A stretch of DNA of 64,000 nt from Eutrophosalina sp902522775 (GTDB lineage: Bacteria; Bacteroidota; Bacteroidia; Flavobacteriales; Flavobacteriaceae). Positions 9,484 through 16,026 of the stretch are shown piece by piece (within the stretch, counting starts at the first letter, position 1; each line of letters opens with the position of its first letter). The stretch is taken from positions 60,349-124,348 of the forward strand of contig CABYWQ010000005.1 in the NCBI GenBank assembly GCA_902522775.1. Direction: 5' to 3'. The notes under the pieces were generated by a model. The model was not told the DNA's origin. It did not search any database and saw only the letters and a program-made list of their open reading frames with translations. The translations under genes were made by a program, and so were the position numbers.

Positions 9484-10281
9484 ATGGATATATTAAAATC
9501 TTTATTACTTGGTATAATACAAGGTTTAACTGAATTTTTGCCAGTATCCTCTAGTGGTCATCTAGAAATTTTCAAAGTTTTTTTAGATTTTTCATATGAT
9601 TCGGCCAATAGTTTATTTTTTACTCTCATTGTGCATCTTGCAACTGCAATAAGTGCTATCATTTATTTCTGGAAAGACGTTAAAGAAATAATTATAAGCC
9701 TAATCAATTTTAAAAAGGATAAAAATACTTTTTTTGCATTTTATATTTTAATTTCTATGATTCCCGCTGGATTAGCTGGGTATTTTTTTGAAAGTGAGAT
9801 CAACTACTTATTTAATGGGAATTTAACTCTGGTAGGTTTTATGTTAATTTTAACTTCTCTAATACTTTACCTTTCCGATAGATTTAATAATTTTTCTAAA
9901 AGATTAAATTTTAAATCATCACTAATCATAGGTTTTACTCAAGCTTTGGCTATCTTACCTGGAATTTCTAGAAGTGGAACAACTATAGGAACCTCAATTT
10001 TTTTAGGATTAAATAGAGATGTAGCTGCTAAATTTTCTTTTTTGATGGTTGTTCCAATAATTTTTGGATCATCTCTAAAAATTATATTAGATAATGAAAT
10101 TGAATTCAATAACAACAATATTTCAAATTATTTAGTTGGATTTAGCTCAGCATTAATTTCTGGATATTATGCATGTAAATGGATGATAATTTTTGTAAAG
10201 AAGAGCAAGTTAATTTACTTTTCAATCTACTGTCTATTGATAGGTATTTTATCCATTATATATTCAATTTTAAATGGATAA
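9484..10281 (+). CDS. uppP: Undecaprenyl-diphosphatase
   Basis: The BacA/UppP integral membrane phosphatase that recycles undecaprenyl pyrophosphate to the monophosphate carrier used for peptidoglycan and polysaccharide export. Both family signatures are present: GLTEFLPVSSSGHLE near the N-terminus and the inverted-repeat partner ILPGISRSGTTIG in the middle. 265 residues and about eight hydrophobic segments are typical. It overlaps truB by 8 bp. It supplies the carrier lipid used by the polysaccharide operon at 51-64 kb. Confidence 0.94.
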   Translation: MDILKSLLLGIIQGLTEFLPVSSSGHLEIFKVFLDFSYDSANSLFFTLIVHLATAISAIIYFWKDVKEIIISLINFKKDKNTFFAFYILISMIPAGLAGYFFESEINYLFNGNLTLVGFMLILTSLILYLSDRFNNFSKRLNFKSSLIIGFTQALAILPGISRSGTTIGTSIFLGLNRDVAAKFSFLMVVPIIFGSSLKIILDNEIEFNNNNISNYLVGFSSALISGYYACKWMIIFVKKSKLIYFSIYCLLIGILSIIYSILNG

Positions 10282-10972
10282 TATTAGTGATAAAATCTCT
10301 AAAGAAGGGTTGGTTATTCCAATTTTTAAGCCAATAAATTGGACTTCTTTTGATGTAGTGAAATATGTTAGAGGATTAATTAAAAGACATACCCAATTTA
10401 AAAAAATAAAAGTTGGTCACGCCGGTACATTAGATCCTCTGGCTACTGGATTATTAATAATTTGTATTGGAAAAAAAACCAAAGAAATATATAAATACCA
10501 GGATCAAAAGAAAATATATTTTGCAACTTTCAAACTTGGTGCTACAACTGCATCTTATGATCTTGAAACAAAAATAAATCAAACATATTCAACTTCTCAT
10601 ATAAATATTGATAAAATTAAAAAATGTATCAAAAATTTTATTGGTGAAATAGATCAAATTCCACCAATATTTTCTGCTATAAAAGTTAATGGGAATAGAT
10701 CTTATAATTTAGCAAGGAAAGGTAAAAATGTAAATTTAAATTCTAGAAAAATAATTATATCAAAATTCGAATTACTAGCTTATAAAAACTTAGAAATAGA
10801 TTTTAAAATAGAGTGTTCTAAGGGAACATATATAAGATCAATTGCACATGATTTTGGAAAAAATCTTAATTCAGGGGCTTATCTAAAATATTTGGAAAGA
10901 TATTCAGTTGGAGAGCATAACATAAAAAATGCATATTATTTAGATCAACTCGAAAATAAACTATTTACTTAA
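10274..10972 (+). CDS. truB: tRNA pseudouridine-55 synthase
   Basis: Converts U55 in the T-loop of tRNAs to pseudouridine. The catalytic motif HAGTLDPLATGLL is at residues 49-61, with the nucleophile Asp54; downstream are PPIFSAIKVNGNRSYNLAR and the GTYIRSIAHDFG motif of the TruB domain. The C-terminal PUA extension seen in some species is absent, which fits the 232-residue Bacteroidota type. Last gene of the ftsX operon; its 3' end overlaps the convergent aat gene by 12 bp. Confidence 0.93.
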   Translation: MDNISDKISKEGLVIPIFKPINWTSFDVVKYVRGLIKRHTQFKKIKVGHAGTLDPLATGLLIICIGKKTKEIYKYQDQKKIYFATFKLGATTASYDLETKINQTYSTSHINIDKIKKCIKNFIGEIDQIPPIFSAIKVNGNRSYNLARKGKNVNLNSRKIIISKFELLAYKNLEIDFKIECSKGTYIRSIAHDFGKNLNSGAYLKYLERYSVGEHNIKNAYYLDQLENKLFT

Positions 10973-11596
10973 TAAGTTTATAAAATTTTCTCGTTTTATG
11001 ATTTCTCCACCCAAACTTTTCAAATGCTCAGATGGAACTTGACAATCGATAAATCTATAATTATTTTTTTTTAACTCAAGATTTAAATAGTATAATGCAA
11101 CCTTACTTGCATTTGATGATTTTGAAAACATACTCTCTCCACAAAAAACATCGCCTAAATCTAAACCATAAAGCCCTCCAACAATTTCATCATCTTCCCA
11201 AACCTCAACAGAGATTGCTTTTCCCATTCTGTGTAACTCTATAAATGAATTTATTAGACCTTTTGTAATCCATGTTCCTTTTTGATTGATTCTTTTAATA
11301 TTAGCACATAAATTAATTACTTCCTCAAACTCTTTGTTAAAAGTAATTCTGAAATCACATTTTTTTAGAAAAACTTTAAAGCTTTTTGAAATATTAAATT
11401 TATCACAATACAAAATCATCCTTGGATCTGGGCTCCACCATATCAAATTTTTATCTGATTCGAACCAGGGGAAAATACCTTTTTTGTAAGCTTCTATAAT
11501 TCGCAACGGGTTAAGATCACCACCAAAAGCAACTATTCCATTTTTATCTGCATTATTAGGATTAGGAAAAAAATAATCTTTACCTAGCTGAAACAT
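10961..11596 (-). CDS. aat: Leucyl/phenylalanyl-tRNA--protein transferase
   Basis: Transfers Leu or Phe from tRNA to N-terminal Lys/Arg of proteins, marking them for the N-end-rule Clp pathway. Family motifs are visible: GLVAFGGDL-like (GIVAFGGDLNPLRIIEAYKKGIFPW), WWSPDPRMIL, GTWIT and GGLYGLDLGDVFCGESMFS, then SEHLKSLGGE near the C-terminus. 211 residues is normal. Last gene of the greA-HIT-DUF3127-aat series; starts 5 bp after the DUF3127 stop. Confidence 0.92.
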   Translation of the reverse strand: MFQLGKDYFFPNPNNADKNGIVAFGGDLNPLRIIEAYKKGIFPWFESDKNLIWWSPDPRMILYCDKFNISKSFKVFLKKCDFRITFNKEFEEVINLCANIKRINQKGTWITKGLINSFIELHRMGKAISVEVWEDDEIVGGLYGLDLGDVFCGESMFSKSSNASKVALYYLNLELKKNNYRFIDCQVPSEHLKSLGGEIIKRENFINLLSK

Positions 11597-11601
11597 ATTT
11601 T

Positions 11602-11973
11602 TTAAAAAGGAAGATCATCTGGCTCATTTTCTGAACTTTCAGAAATGTTTAGGTCTTCTTTGGTAGGTAAAGGAGGCAACTGAGATTCATAATCATCCTC
11701 TACTTTTTCAATACGCCAACCTTGAATAGAATTAAAATATTTAATTTCACCTTTGTCGTTTGTCCATTCCCTTCCTCTTAAGTTAATATCAATCTTTACT
11801 AAATCCCCAACATTAAATGCATCTAAAAGATTAGTTCTATCCTGAATAAACTCAACTAATATATTCTGAGGGTATTGCTCTTGAGTTGTTAATACTATTT
11901 CTCTTTTTCTAAATCCATTTGAGCCGTATTCTTTGGTTTCATTAATTAATTTTACTTTTCCTGAAATATTCAT
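11602..11973 (-). CDS. DUF3127 protein, SSB-like OB-fold with an SSB-type C-terminal tip
   Basis: A 123-residue protein of the Bacteroidota family DUF3127. The first 95 residues look like a single OB-fold (alternating beta segments, KREIVLTTQEQYPQNILVEF, NSIQGWRIEKV). The last 25 residues are acidic and end in PDDLPF, identical to the last six residues of the genuine SSB encoded at 25743-26171. That tip is the docking peptide SSB uses to bind repair and replication enzymes. This suggests a nucleic-acid-associated protein that can bind SSB partners; the DNA-binding role itself is inference. It overlaps the HIT gene by 4 bp, so translation is coupled. Confidence 0.75.
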   Translation of the reverse strand: MNISGKVKLINETKEYGSNGFRKREIVLTTQEQYPQNILVEFIQDRTNLLDAFNVGDLVKIDINLRGREWTNDKGEIKYFNSIQGWRIEKVEDDYESQLPPLPTKEDLNISESSENEPDDLPF

Positions 11974-12365
11974 AACTGTATATTATTTTTTATTTTAACC
12001 GATAGCTTTTCAAAATCTTCTTTATTCATAATTAGAGATTTTGAAAAATTCATATCATTAACAGAACTAATTGGAATGAGATGAATATGTACATGTGGAA
12101 CTTCTAAACCAACTACTGCTAACCCAATTCTTTTACAATCAACTGATTTTTTAAGTCCCCAAGCAATTTTTTTAGCAAAATCCATAAGAACACTGTACTC
12201 TTTAGAGTTTAAATCAAATAAGTAATCTATCTCTTTTTTTAAAACACATAATGTATGACCAATCGTATTTGGATTTACATCTAAAAATGCAATACAATTA
12301 TCATCTTCATGTATCTTATAACTTGGAATCTCGTTGTTTATTATTTTAGTAAATATTGAAGCCAA
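11970..12365 (-). CDS. HIT family nucleotide hydrolase
   Basis: A histidine-triad hydrolase of the Hint/Fhit superfamily acting on nucleoside phosphoramidates or dinucleotides in the cytoplasm. The triad HVHIH is at residues 91-95 (PHVHIHLIP), and the N-terminal SIFTKIINNEIPSYKIHED and FLDVNPNTIGHTL segments are typical of the Hint group. 131 residues is normal. It sits 5 bp downstream of greA and overlaps the DUF3127 gene, a conserved flavobacterial series. Confidence 0.92.
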   Translation of the reverse strand: MASIFTKIINNEIPSYKIHEDDNCIAFLDVNPNTIGHTLCVLKKEIDYLFDLNSKEYSVLMDFAKKIAWGLKKSVDCKRIGLAVVGLEVPHVHIHLIPISSVNDMNFSKSLIMNKEDFEKLSVKIKNNIQL

Positions 12366-12370
12366 AGTTT

Positions 12371-12841
12371 TTATCTTGATATTGAAATAATTTCAAATTT
12401 TAATTTTCCACTAGGAACTGAAATTTCAGCAATTTCACCTTCAGATTTACCTAGCAATCCCTTTCCAATAGGCGAATTAACAGATATTTTACCTTCTCTC
12501 AAATTTGCCTCACTCTCAGCAACTAATTGATACTCCATTAGCATATTATTGACAATATTTTTTATTTTTACTTTAGATAAAACTAACACTTTAGAACTAT
12601 CTAATTGAGTTTCGTCTATAAGACGTGCATTAGCAAGTGTTTCTTCCAATTTAGAAATTTTAAGCTCTAATAAACCTTGAGCTTCTTTAGCTGCATCATA
12701 TTCTGCATTTTCACTTAAATCACCCTTATCTCTAGCTTCAGCAATGGCTTTTGATGCTAAAGGTCTTTCAACGTCTTTAAGATGATTTAACTCAGTTCTT
12801 AACTTTTTTAATCCTTCCCTTGTATAATATGAAAAACTCAT
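12371..12841 (-). CDS. greA: Transcription elongation factor GreA
   Basis: Binds the secondary channel of RNA polymerase and stimulates cleavage of backtracked RNA. The N-terminal coiled coil (about 1-75) carries the acidic tip motif in GDLSENAEYDAAKEAQ, with the catalytic Asp and Glu in DLSENAEY; the C-terminal FKBP-like domain contains SPIGKGLLGKSEGE. 156 residues matches GreA. The leader contains a terminator-like hairpin (see separate entry). Confidence 0.95.
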   Translation of the reverse strand: MSFSYYTREGLKKLRTELNHLKDVERPLASKAIAEARDKGDLSENAEYDAAKEAQGLLELKISKLEETLANARLIDETQLDSSKVLVLSKVKIKNIVNNMLMEYQLVAESEANLREGKISVNSPIGKGLLGKSEGEIAEISVPSGKLKFEIISISR

Positions 12842-12849
12842 TTCTATTT

Positions 12850-12874
12850 AAAAAAAAAAACCCTAATTCTAGGG
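12850..12874 (-). terminator. Terminator-like hairpin in the greA leader
   Basis: On the minus strand CCCTA-GAAT-TAGGG (12874-12861) is followed directly by eleven T residues (12860-12850), ending 9 bp before the greA start codon. It is oriented to act on greA transcription itself. The stem is only 5 bp, so it may pause or attenuate rather than terminate. Confidence 0.45.
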
Positions 12875-12879
12875 ATTCT

Positions 12880-12887
12880 CAAATATA
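12880..12887 (-). promoter_or_regulatory. Candidate -7 promoter element for greA
   Basis: TATATTTG on the minus strand, an exact TAnnTTTG match. Transcription would begin near 12875, that is at the first base of the leader hairpin, giving a leader of about 34 nt. Confidence 0.5.
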
Positions 12888-12927
12888 CAAATTTCTTCAA
12901 ATTATACATTTTTACTAATTTTCAATA

Positions 12928-13353
12928 ATGTTAAATATTATTAAATATTTATTTCTAATATTCTTTTTGTGTTCTTGTGAAAAAAATATGGATAATGAGA
13001 ATCCTTTTATTATTGACATAAATTTTGAAAAAATTATAAATTTAAACTTACCAGCTTATGATAATCTTAGATATAACGGAGGATCTTCTTATATAGCTGG
13101 GCTTGGTATAAAAGGAGTCATTCTTTTTAATTTAAATAACAATTACCTTGCATGGGAAGCAAGTTGTCCAAATGAAAAACCTTCCGATTGTAGTACAATG
13201 GAAATTCAGGGACTTCAAACGGAATGTAAGTGTAATTCTAATCTTTACAGCCTAGCAAATGGACAACCATTGAAAATAAATACTGATAATTCTTTTCCAA
13301 TGGTAGCCTATTTTACTGAGAAAAGCGGGAACTCATTAAGAATTTATAATTAA
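12928..13353 (+). CDS. Putative lipoprotein with a Rieske-like fold and degenerate cluster ligands
   Basis: A 141-residue exported protein. The N-terminal hydrophobic stretch ends in a possible lipobox (FFLCSC, cysteine near residue 17). The body resembles small Rieske-type lipoproteins of Bacteroidota: a glycine-rich beta strand (YIAGLGIKGVILF), a cysteine loop (ASCPNEKPSDC) and a second loop (ECKCNSNLYSLANGQ). In true Rieske proteins each loop supplies a Cys and a His to a 2Fe-2S cluster; here no histidine is found in either loop, so cluster binding by the classical ligand set is unlikely. Divergent from greA, upstream of rplU. The fold assignment is inference. Confidence 0.5.
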   Translation: MLNIIKYLFLIFFLCSCEKNMDNENPFIIDINFEKIINLNLPAYDNLRYNGGSSYIAGLGIKGVILFNLNNNYLAWEASCPNEKPSDCSTMEIQGLQTECKCNSNLYSLANGQPLKINTDNSFPMVAYFTEKSGNSLRIYN

Positions 13354-13395
13354 TTCTACAAAATCATTTTTATAAATCAACAATTTTAAATTTTA

Positions 13396-13426
13396 TTGGG
13401 ATATTTTAGTAATCCTTGTATATTTG
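13396..13426 (+). promoter_or_regulatory. Promoter for rplU-rpmA
   Basis: TTG (13396-13398), a 20-nt spacer and TATATTTG (13419-13426) fit the Bacteroidota -33/-7 consensus. Transcription would start near 13431, a leader of about 12 nt before the rplU ATG at 13443. This also argues against the longer reading frame starting at 13416. Confidence 0.6.
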
Positions 13427-13442
13427 CAACCGCTTTAAGAAT

Positions 13443-13862
13443 ATGAATGCAATAGTAGAAATTTTAGGAAAACAATTTAAAGTTGAAAAGGATTCAAAAT
13501 TGCTTGTTCACAGAGTCCAAGGTAACGAGGGTGATAAAATAACTTTTGATAATGTTTTAATGCTAGACAACGGGTCTAAAATTACAATTGGCAGCCCTAA
13601 TGTAATAGGTGCTTCTGTTCAAGCTAAAATTGTAAAGCATTTGAAAGATGATAAAGTTATTGTGTTTAAAAAGAAAAGAAGAAAAGGATATAAAGTAAAA
13701 AATGGTCATAGACAAGCTCTTACTGAAATTTTAATAGAAAAAGTTTCTGAAAAAATTGTAGCAAAAAAAACTGAATCCAAGGATACAAAGAAAGCTGAAG
13801 TTAAAAAGCCAACTGCGAAAAAAGTTGCAGTTAAAAAAACAACAAAATTATCTAAAAAATAA
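13443..13862 (+). CDS. rplU: 50S ribosomal protein L21 (bL21) with lysine-rich C-terminal extension
   Basis: Large-subunit ribosomal protein. The core (residues 1-102) begins MNAIVEILGKQFKVEK and includes the conserved KKRRRKGYKVKNGHRQ loop that contacts 23S rRNA. The remaining 37 residues are a Lys/Ala/Thr/Val-rich tail with KK-AVKK-type repeats, common in Bacteroidota L21. The frame is open 9 codons further upstream, but the ATG at 13443 begins exactly at the conserved N-terminus and lies after the promoter. rpmA follows 6 bp later. Confidence 0.95.
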   Translation: MNAIVEILGKQFKVEKDSKLLVHRVQGNEGDKITFDNVLMLDNGSKITIGSPNVIGASVQAKIVKHLKDDKVIVFKKKRRKGYKVKNGHRQALTEILIEKVSEKIVAKKTESKDTKKAEVKKPTAKKVAVKKTTKLSKK

Positions 13863-13868
13863 AATAAA

Positions 13869-14126
13869 ATGGCTCATAAAAAAGGTGTAGGTAGTTCTAA
13901 AAACGGAAGAGAATCAGAATCCAAACGGCTTGGAGTTAAGATATTTGGAGGTCAATCTGCAATTGCTGGTAACATTATTGTTAGGCAAAGAGGTACTAAA
14001 CATAAGCCTGGCGATAATGTATATCTTGGTAAAGACCATACCCTTCATGCCAAGGTCGATGGAATTGTTAAATTCACAAAAAAGAAAGACAACAAATCTT
14101 TCGTATCTATAGTACCAAATCCATAA
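13869..14126 (+). CDS. rpmA: 50S ribosomal protein L27 (bL27)
   Basis: Large-subunit protein whose N-terminal arm reaches the peptidyl transferase centre. It begins MAHKKGVGSSKNGRESES, continues with SKRLGVKIFGGQ and the IIVRQRGTKHKPGDNV motif; 85 residues is normal. Paired with rplU, and followed 30 bp later by the phosphopantetheinyl transferase gene on the same strand. Confidence 0.97.
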   Translation: MAHKKGVGSSKNGRESESKRLGVKIFGGQSAIAGNIIVRQRGTKHKPGDNVYLGKDHTLHAKVDGIVKFTKKKDNKSFVSIVPNP

Positions 14127-14156
14127 TTTTATAAAAGATTATAACTTTAGAGGAAA

Positions 14157-14780
14157 ATGCCTCTCATTTATTTTCATAATGATAAAATCTACTCTCATAT
14201 TATATGGCAGATAATTGAAGATGAAAAATTCTTTTTTTCTAAATTTTCTCTTAACAAGAGAGAATTAAAAATTTATAATCTAAAAAAAACCACTTCAAAA
14301 AAAATTGAGTTTTTATCTGTAAGATATTTATTGAGATTGTTAAAACTTAAACCAAATGATCTATATTATTTAAAGGATGGAGCTCCAAAATTAAAATCAA
14401 AAAATAATTTATCTATAAGTCATTGTAATGGATATTCTACAGTTCTGATTTCTGAAGTTTCTTGTGGAGTAGATATTGAAACTTTTAGAAAAAAAATTTT
14501 TAAAGTCAAAGATAAGTTTCTAAATGAATTTGATATTAAAAATATTGATATTAAGTCAGTATTTAACTTAACTGCGATTTGGTGTTTAAAAGAATCTGTT
14601 TTCAAAGCTGAAAATAGTGCTGGATTAAGTTTCAAAAACCAAATATTCATTAAATCAATTGAAAAAAAATCTAAATATGCTGAATTATTTGTTAAAAGGT
14701 TAGACTCTGACAGAGTCTATAAATGTAATTTATTGTTCAATTCAAAATATATTTGTACAACTGTATTTTCAAATGATTGA
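14157..14780 (+). CDS. 4'-phosphopantetheinyl transferase, Sfp type
   Basis: Transfers the phosphopantetheine arm of CoA to a carrier-protein serine. The magnesium-binding GVDIE motif is near residue 103 and the WCLKES motif (consensus W-x2-KE-x3-K) near 142, with SISHCNGY, the usual (S/T)xSHxxG segment, before them. 207 residues is typical of the Sfp/Gsp family rather than AcpS. No polyketide, NRPS or fatty acid gene is adjacent, so the target carrier protein is unknown. It overlaps the PnuC-type gene by 8 bp. Confidence 0.88.
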   Translation: MPLIYFHNDKIYSHIIWQIIEDEKFFFSKFSLNKRELKIYNLKKTTSKKIEFLSVRYLLRLLKLKPNDLYYLKDGAPKLKSKNNLSISHCNGYSTVLISEVSCGVDIETFRKKIFKVKDKFLNEFDIKNIDIKSVFNLTAIWCLKESVFKAENSAGLSFKNQIFIKSIEKKSKYAELFVKRLDSDRVYKCNLLFNSKYICTTVFSND

Positions 14781-15402
14781 TTTTTTTATTGAGCTTTTTA
14801 ACCAATACTCTAAATATGATGCTATTGATATTTATCTTGAGATCGTAGCAGTTATCTTTGGATTTTTATCTGTATGGTATTCAAAGAATAATAACATTTT
14901 AGTCTTTCCAACTGGAATGATTAATACTTCTATTTTCGTTTATTTATTATTTAAATGGTCATTATTAGGTGATATGATTATTAATGCATATTACTTCATC
15001 ATGAGTATATATGGATGGTTTTACTGGACAATGGGTAATAATAAAAAATCTGTGCCTATTTCAATAATGAATTATCATGATAAAAAAATCATAATTATTC
15101 TTTTCTTTTCTTCTGCATTATTTGTTTCACTAGTTTATACGCTTTTTGACAAGTGGGATTCACTTGTTTCTTACATAGATATTTTAACTACCTCAATATT
15201 TTTTGCAGCAATGTGGTTGATGGCAAAAAGAAAGCTTGAAAGCTGGAACTTTTGGATAATTGCTAATATTATTTCTGTACCACTTTATTTTTATAAAGGT
15301 CTTGCATTTACCAGCTTACAATATTTTATATTTACATTAATTGCAGTTGCTGGTTATTATAAATGGAAAAATATTTACAACAAACAAAATCTGACTGTAT
15401 AA
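14773..15402 (+). CDS. pnuC: PnuC-family vitamin permease (nicotinamide riboside or thiamin)
   Basis: An inner-membrane facilitator of the PnuC/PnuT family with about seven hydrophobic helices in 209 residues. Family features include VIFGFLSVWYSKNNNILVFPTGMINT near residues 27-52 and WMAKRKLESWNFW-like (WLMAKRKLESWNFWI) near 153-167. PnuC proteins take up nicotinamide riboside and the PnuT branch takes up thiamin; both rely on intracellular phosphorylation to trap the substrate. The gene overlaps the downstream kinase by 40 bp. The kinase resembles the NR kinase domain of NadR, whereas the TPP riboswitch next door points to thiamin, so the substrate is left open. Confidence 0.85.
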   Translation: MIDFFIELFNQYSKYDAIDIYLEIVAVIFGFLSVWYSKNNNILVFPTGMINTSIFVYLLFKWSLLGDMIINAYYFIMSIYGWFYWTMGNNKKSVPISIMNYHDKKIIIILFFSSALFVSLVYTLFDKWDSLVSYIDILTTSIFFAAMWLMAKRKLESWNFWIIANIISVPLYFYKGLAFTSLQYFIFTLIAVAGYYKWKNIYNKQNLTV

Positions 15403-15926
15403 AAATTGTTCTATATGGACCAGAATCAACTGGAAAATCAACTTTAGCAAAGCAATTAGCTGAATATTATAGAACTGATTTTGTTCCAGAATACGCAAGA
15501 GAATATCTTCAAAAAAAATACGATCAATTTGCACTAAAATGTCAAGTAAATGATATATTACCTATTGCTAAAGGCCAAATGAATTTGGAAAATAATGCTA
15601 CAAAAAATAATTCTTTGATTTTTTGTGACACCAATTTATTAACTACTATGGTATATTCAAAAATCTATTTTAATTACTGCGATCCTATTTTAGAAAGATG
15701 TGCTAGGTCTAACTTTTATGATATTTATCTATTAATGGATATTGATATACCATGGATTAAAGATAATCTCAGAGATAGACCTCATGAAAGAAAAGAAATG
15801 TTTGAATCATTTAAAAGTTCTCTAATTAAAAACCAAAAAAAATTTGTAATTATCAGTGGAAATTTTAAAGAAAGAAAAGAAAAAGCTATCAGAATTATAA
15901 ATAATTTATTTAATTTTAAAGTATAG
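15363..15926 (+). CDS. NadR-like ATPase/kinase (ribosylnicotinamide kinase domain)
   Basis: A 187-residue P-loop kinase equivalent to the C-terminal ribosylnicotinamide kinase domain of NadR; no NMN adenylyltransferase or DNA-binding domain is fused. Walker A is GPESTGKST at residues 19-27, followed by FVPEYAREYLQKKY, typical of the NadR kinase, a FCDTNLLTT strand and an arginine-rich lid (DNLRDRPHERKEMF). It should trap the substrate delivered by the PnuC-type permease. The overlap of 40 bp with that gene is unavoidable because no later start precedes the Walker motif. Its stop codon abuts a TPP riboswitch, so the kinase may act in thiamin rather than NAD salvage; this is inference. Confidence 0.85.
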   Translation: MEKYLQQTKSDCIKIVLYGPESTGKSTLAKQLAEYYRTDFVPEYAREYLQKKYDQFALKCQVNDILPIAKGQMNLENNATKNNSLIFCDTNLLTTMVYSKIYFNYCDPILERCARSNFYDIYLLMDIDIPWIKDNLRDRPHERKEMFESFKSSLIKNQKKFVIISGNFKERKEKAIRIINNLFNFKV

Positions 15927-15993
15927 AAGGGGTGCTTCGGCTGAGATTATACCCATTGAACCTGACAAAGTAATTTTTGTAAGGGATAATGAC
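15922..15993 (+). promoter_or_regulatory. TPP riboswitch (THI element)
   Basis: The conserved aptamer blocks occur in order and spacing: GGGGTGCTTCGGCTGAGA (15929-15946), ATACCC (15949-15954), GAACCTGA (15958-15965) and AAGGGATAATG (15981-15991). Thiamin pyrophosphate binding normally represses downstream expression. The aptamer begins at or within the stop codon of the kinase gene and controls the TonB receptor at 16027. The exact P1 boundary could not be fixed by eye. Confidence 0.92.
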
Positions 15994-16011
15994 ACTCAAC
16001 TAGAGAATCCC
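15983..16011 (+). promoter_or_regulatory. Candidate riboswitch expression-platform hairpin
   Basis: GGGAT (15983-15987), part of the aptamer 3' block, can pair with ATCCC (16007-16011); an inner CTC (15995-15997) pairs with GAG (16003-16005). Formation would compete with the aptamer fold. No T-run follows, so if used it acts on translation or folding rather than termination. Confidence 0.45.
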
Positions 16012-16026
16012 GTTAATTTAATATTT

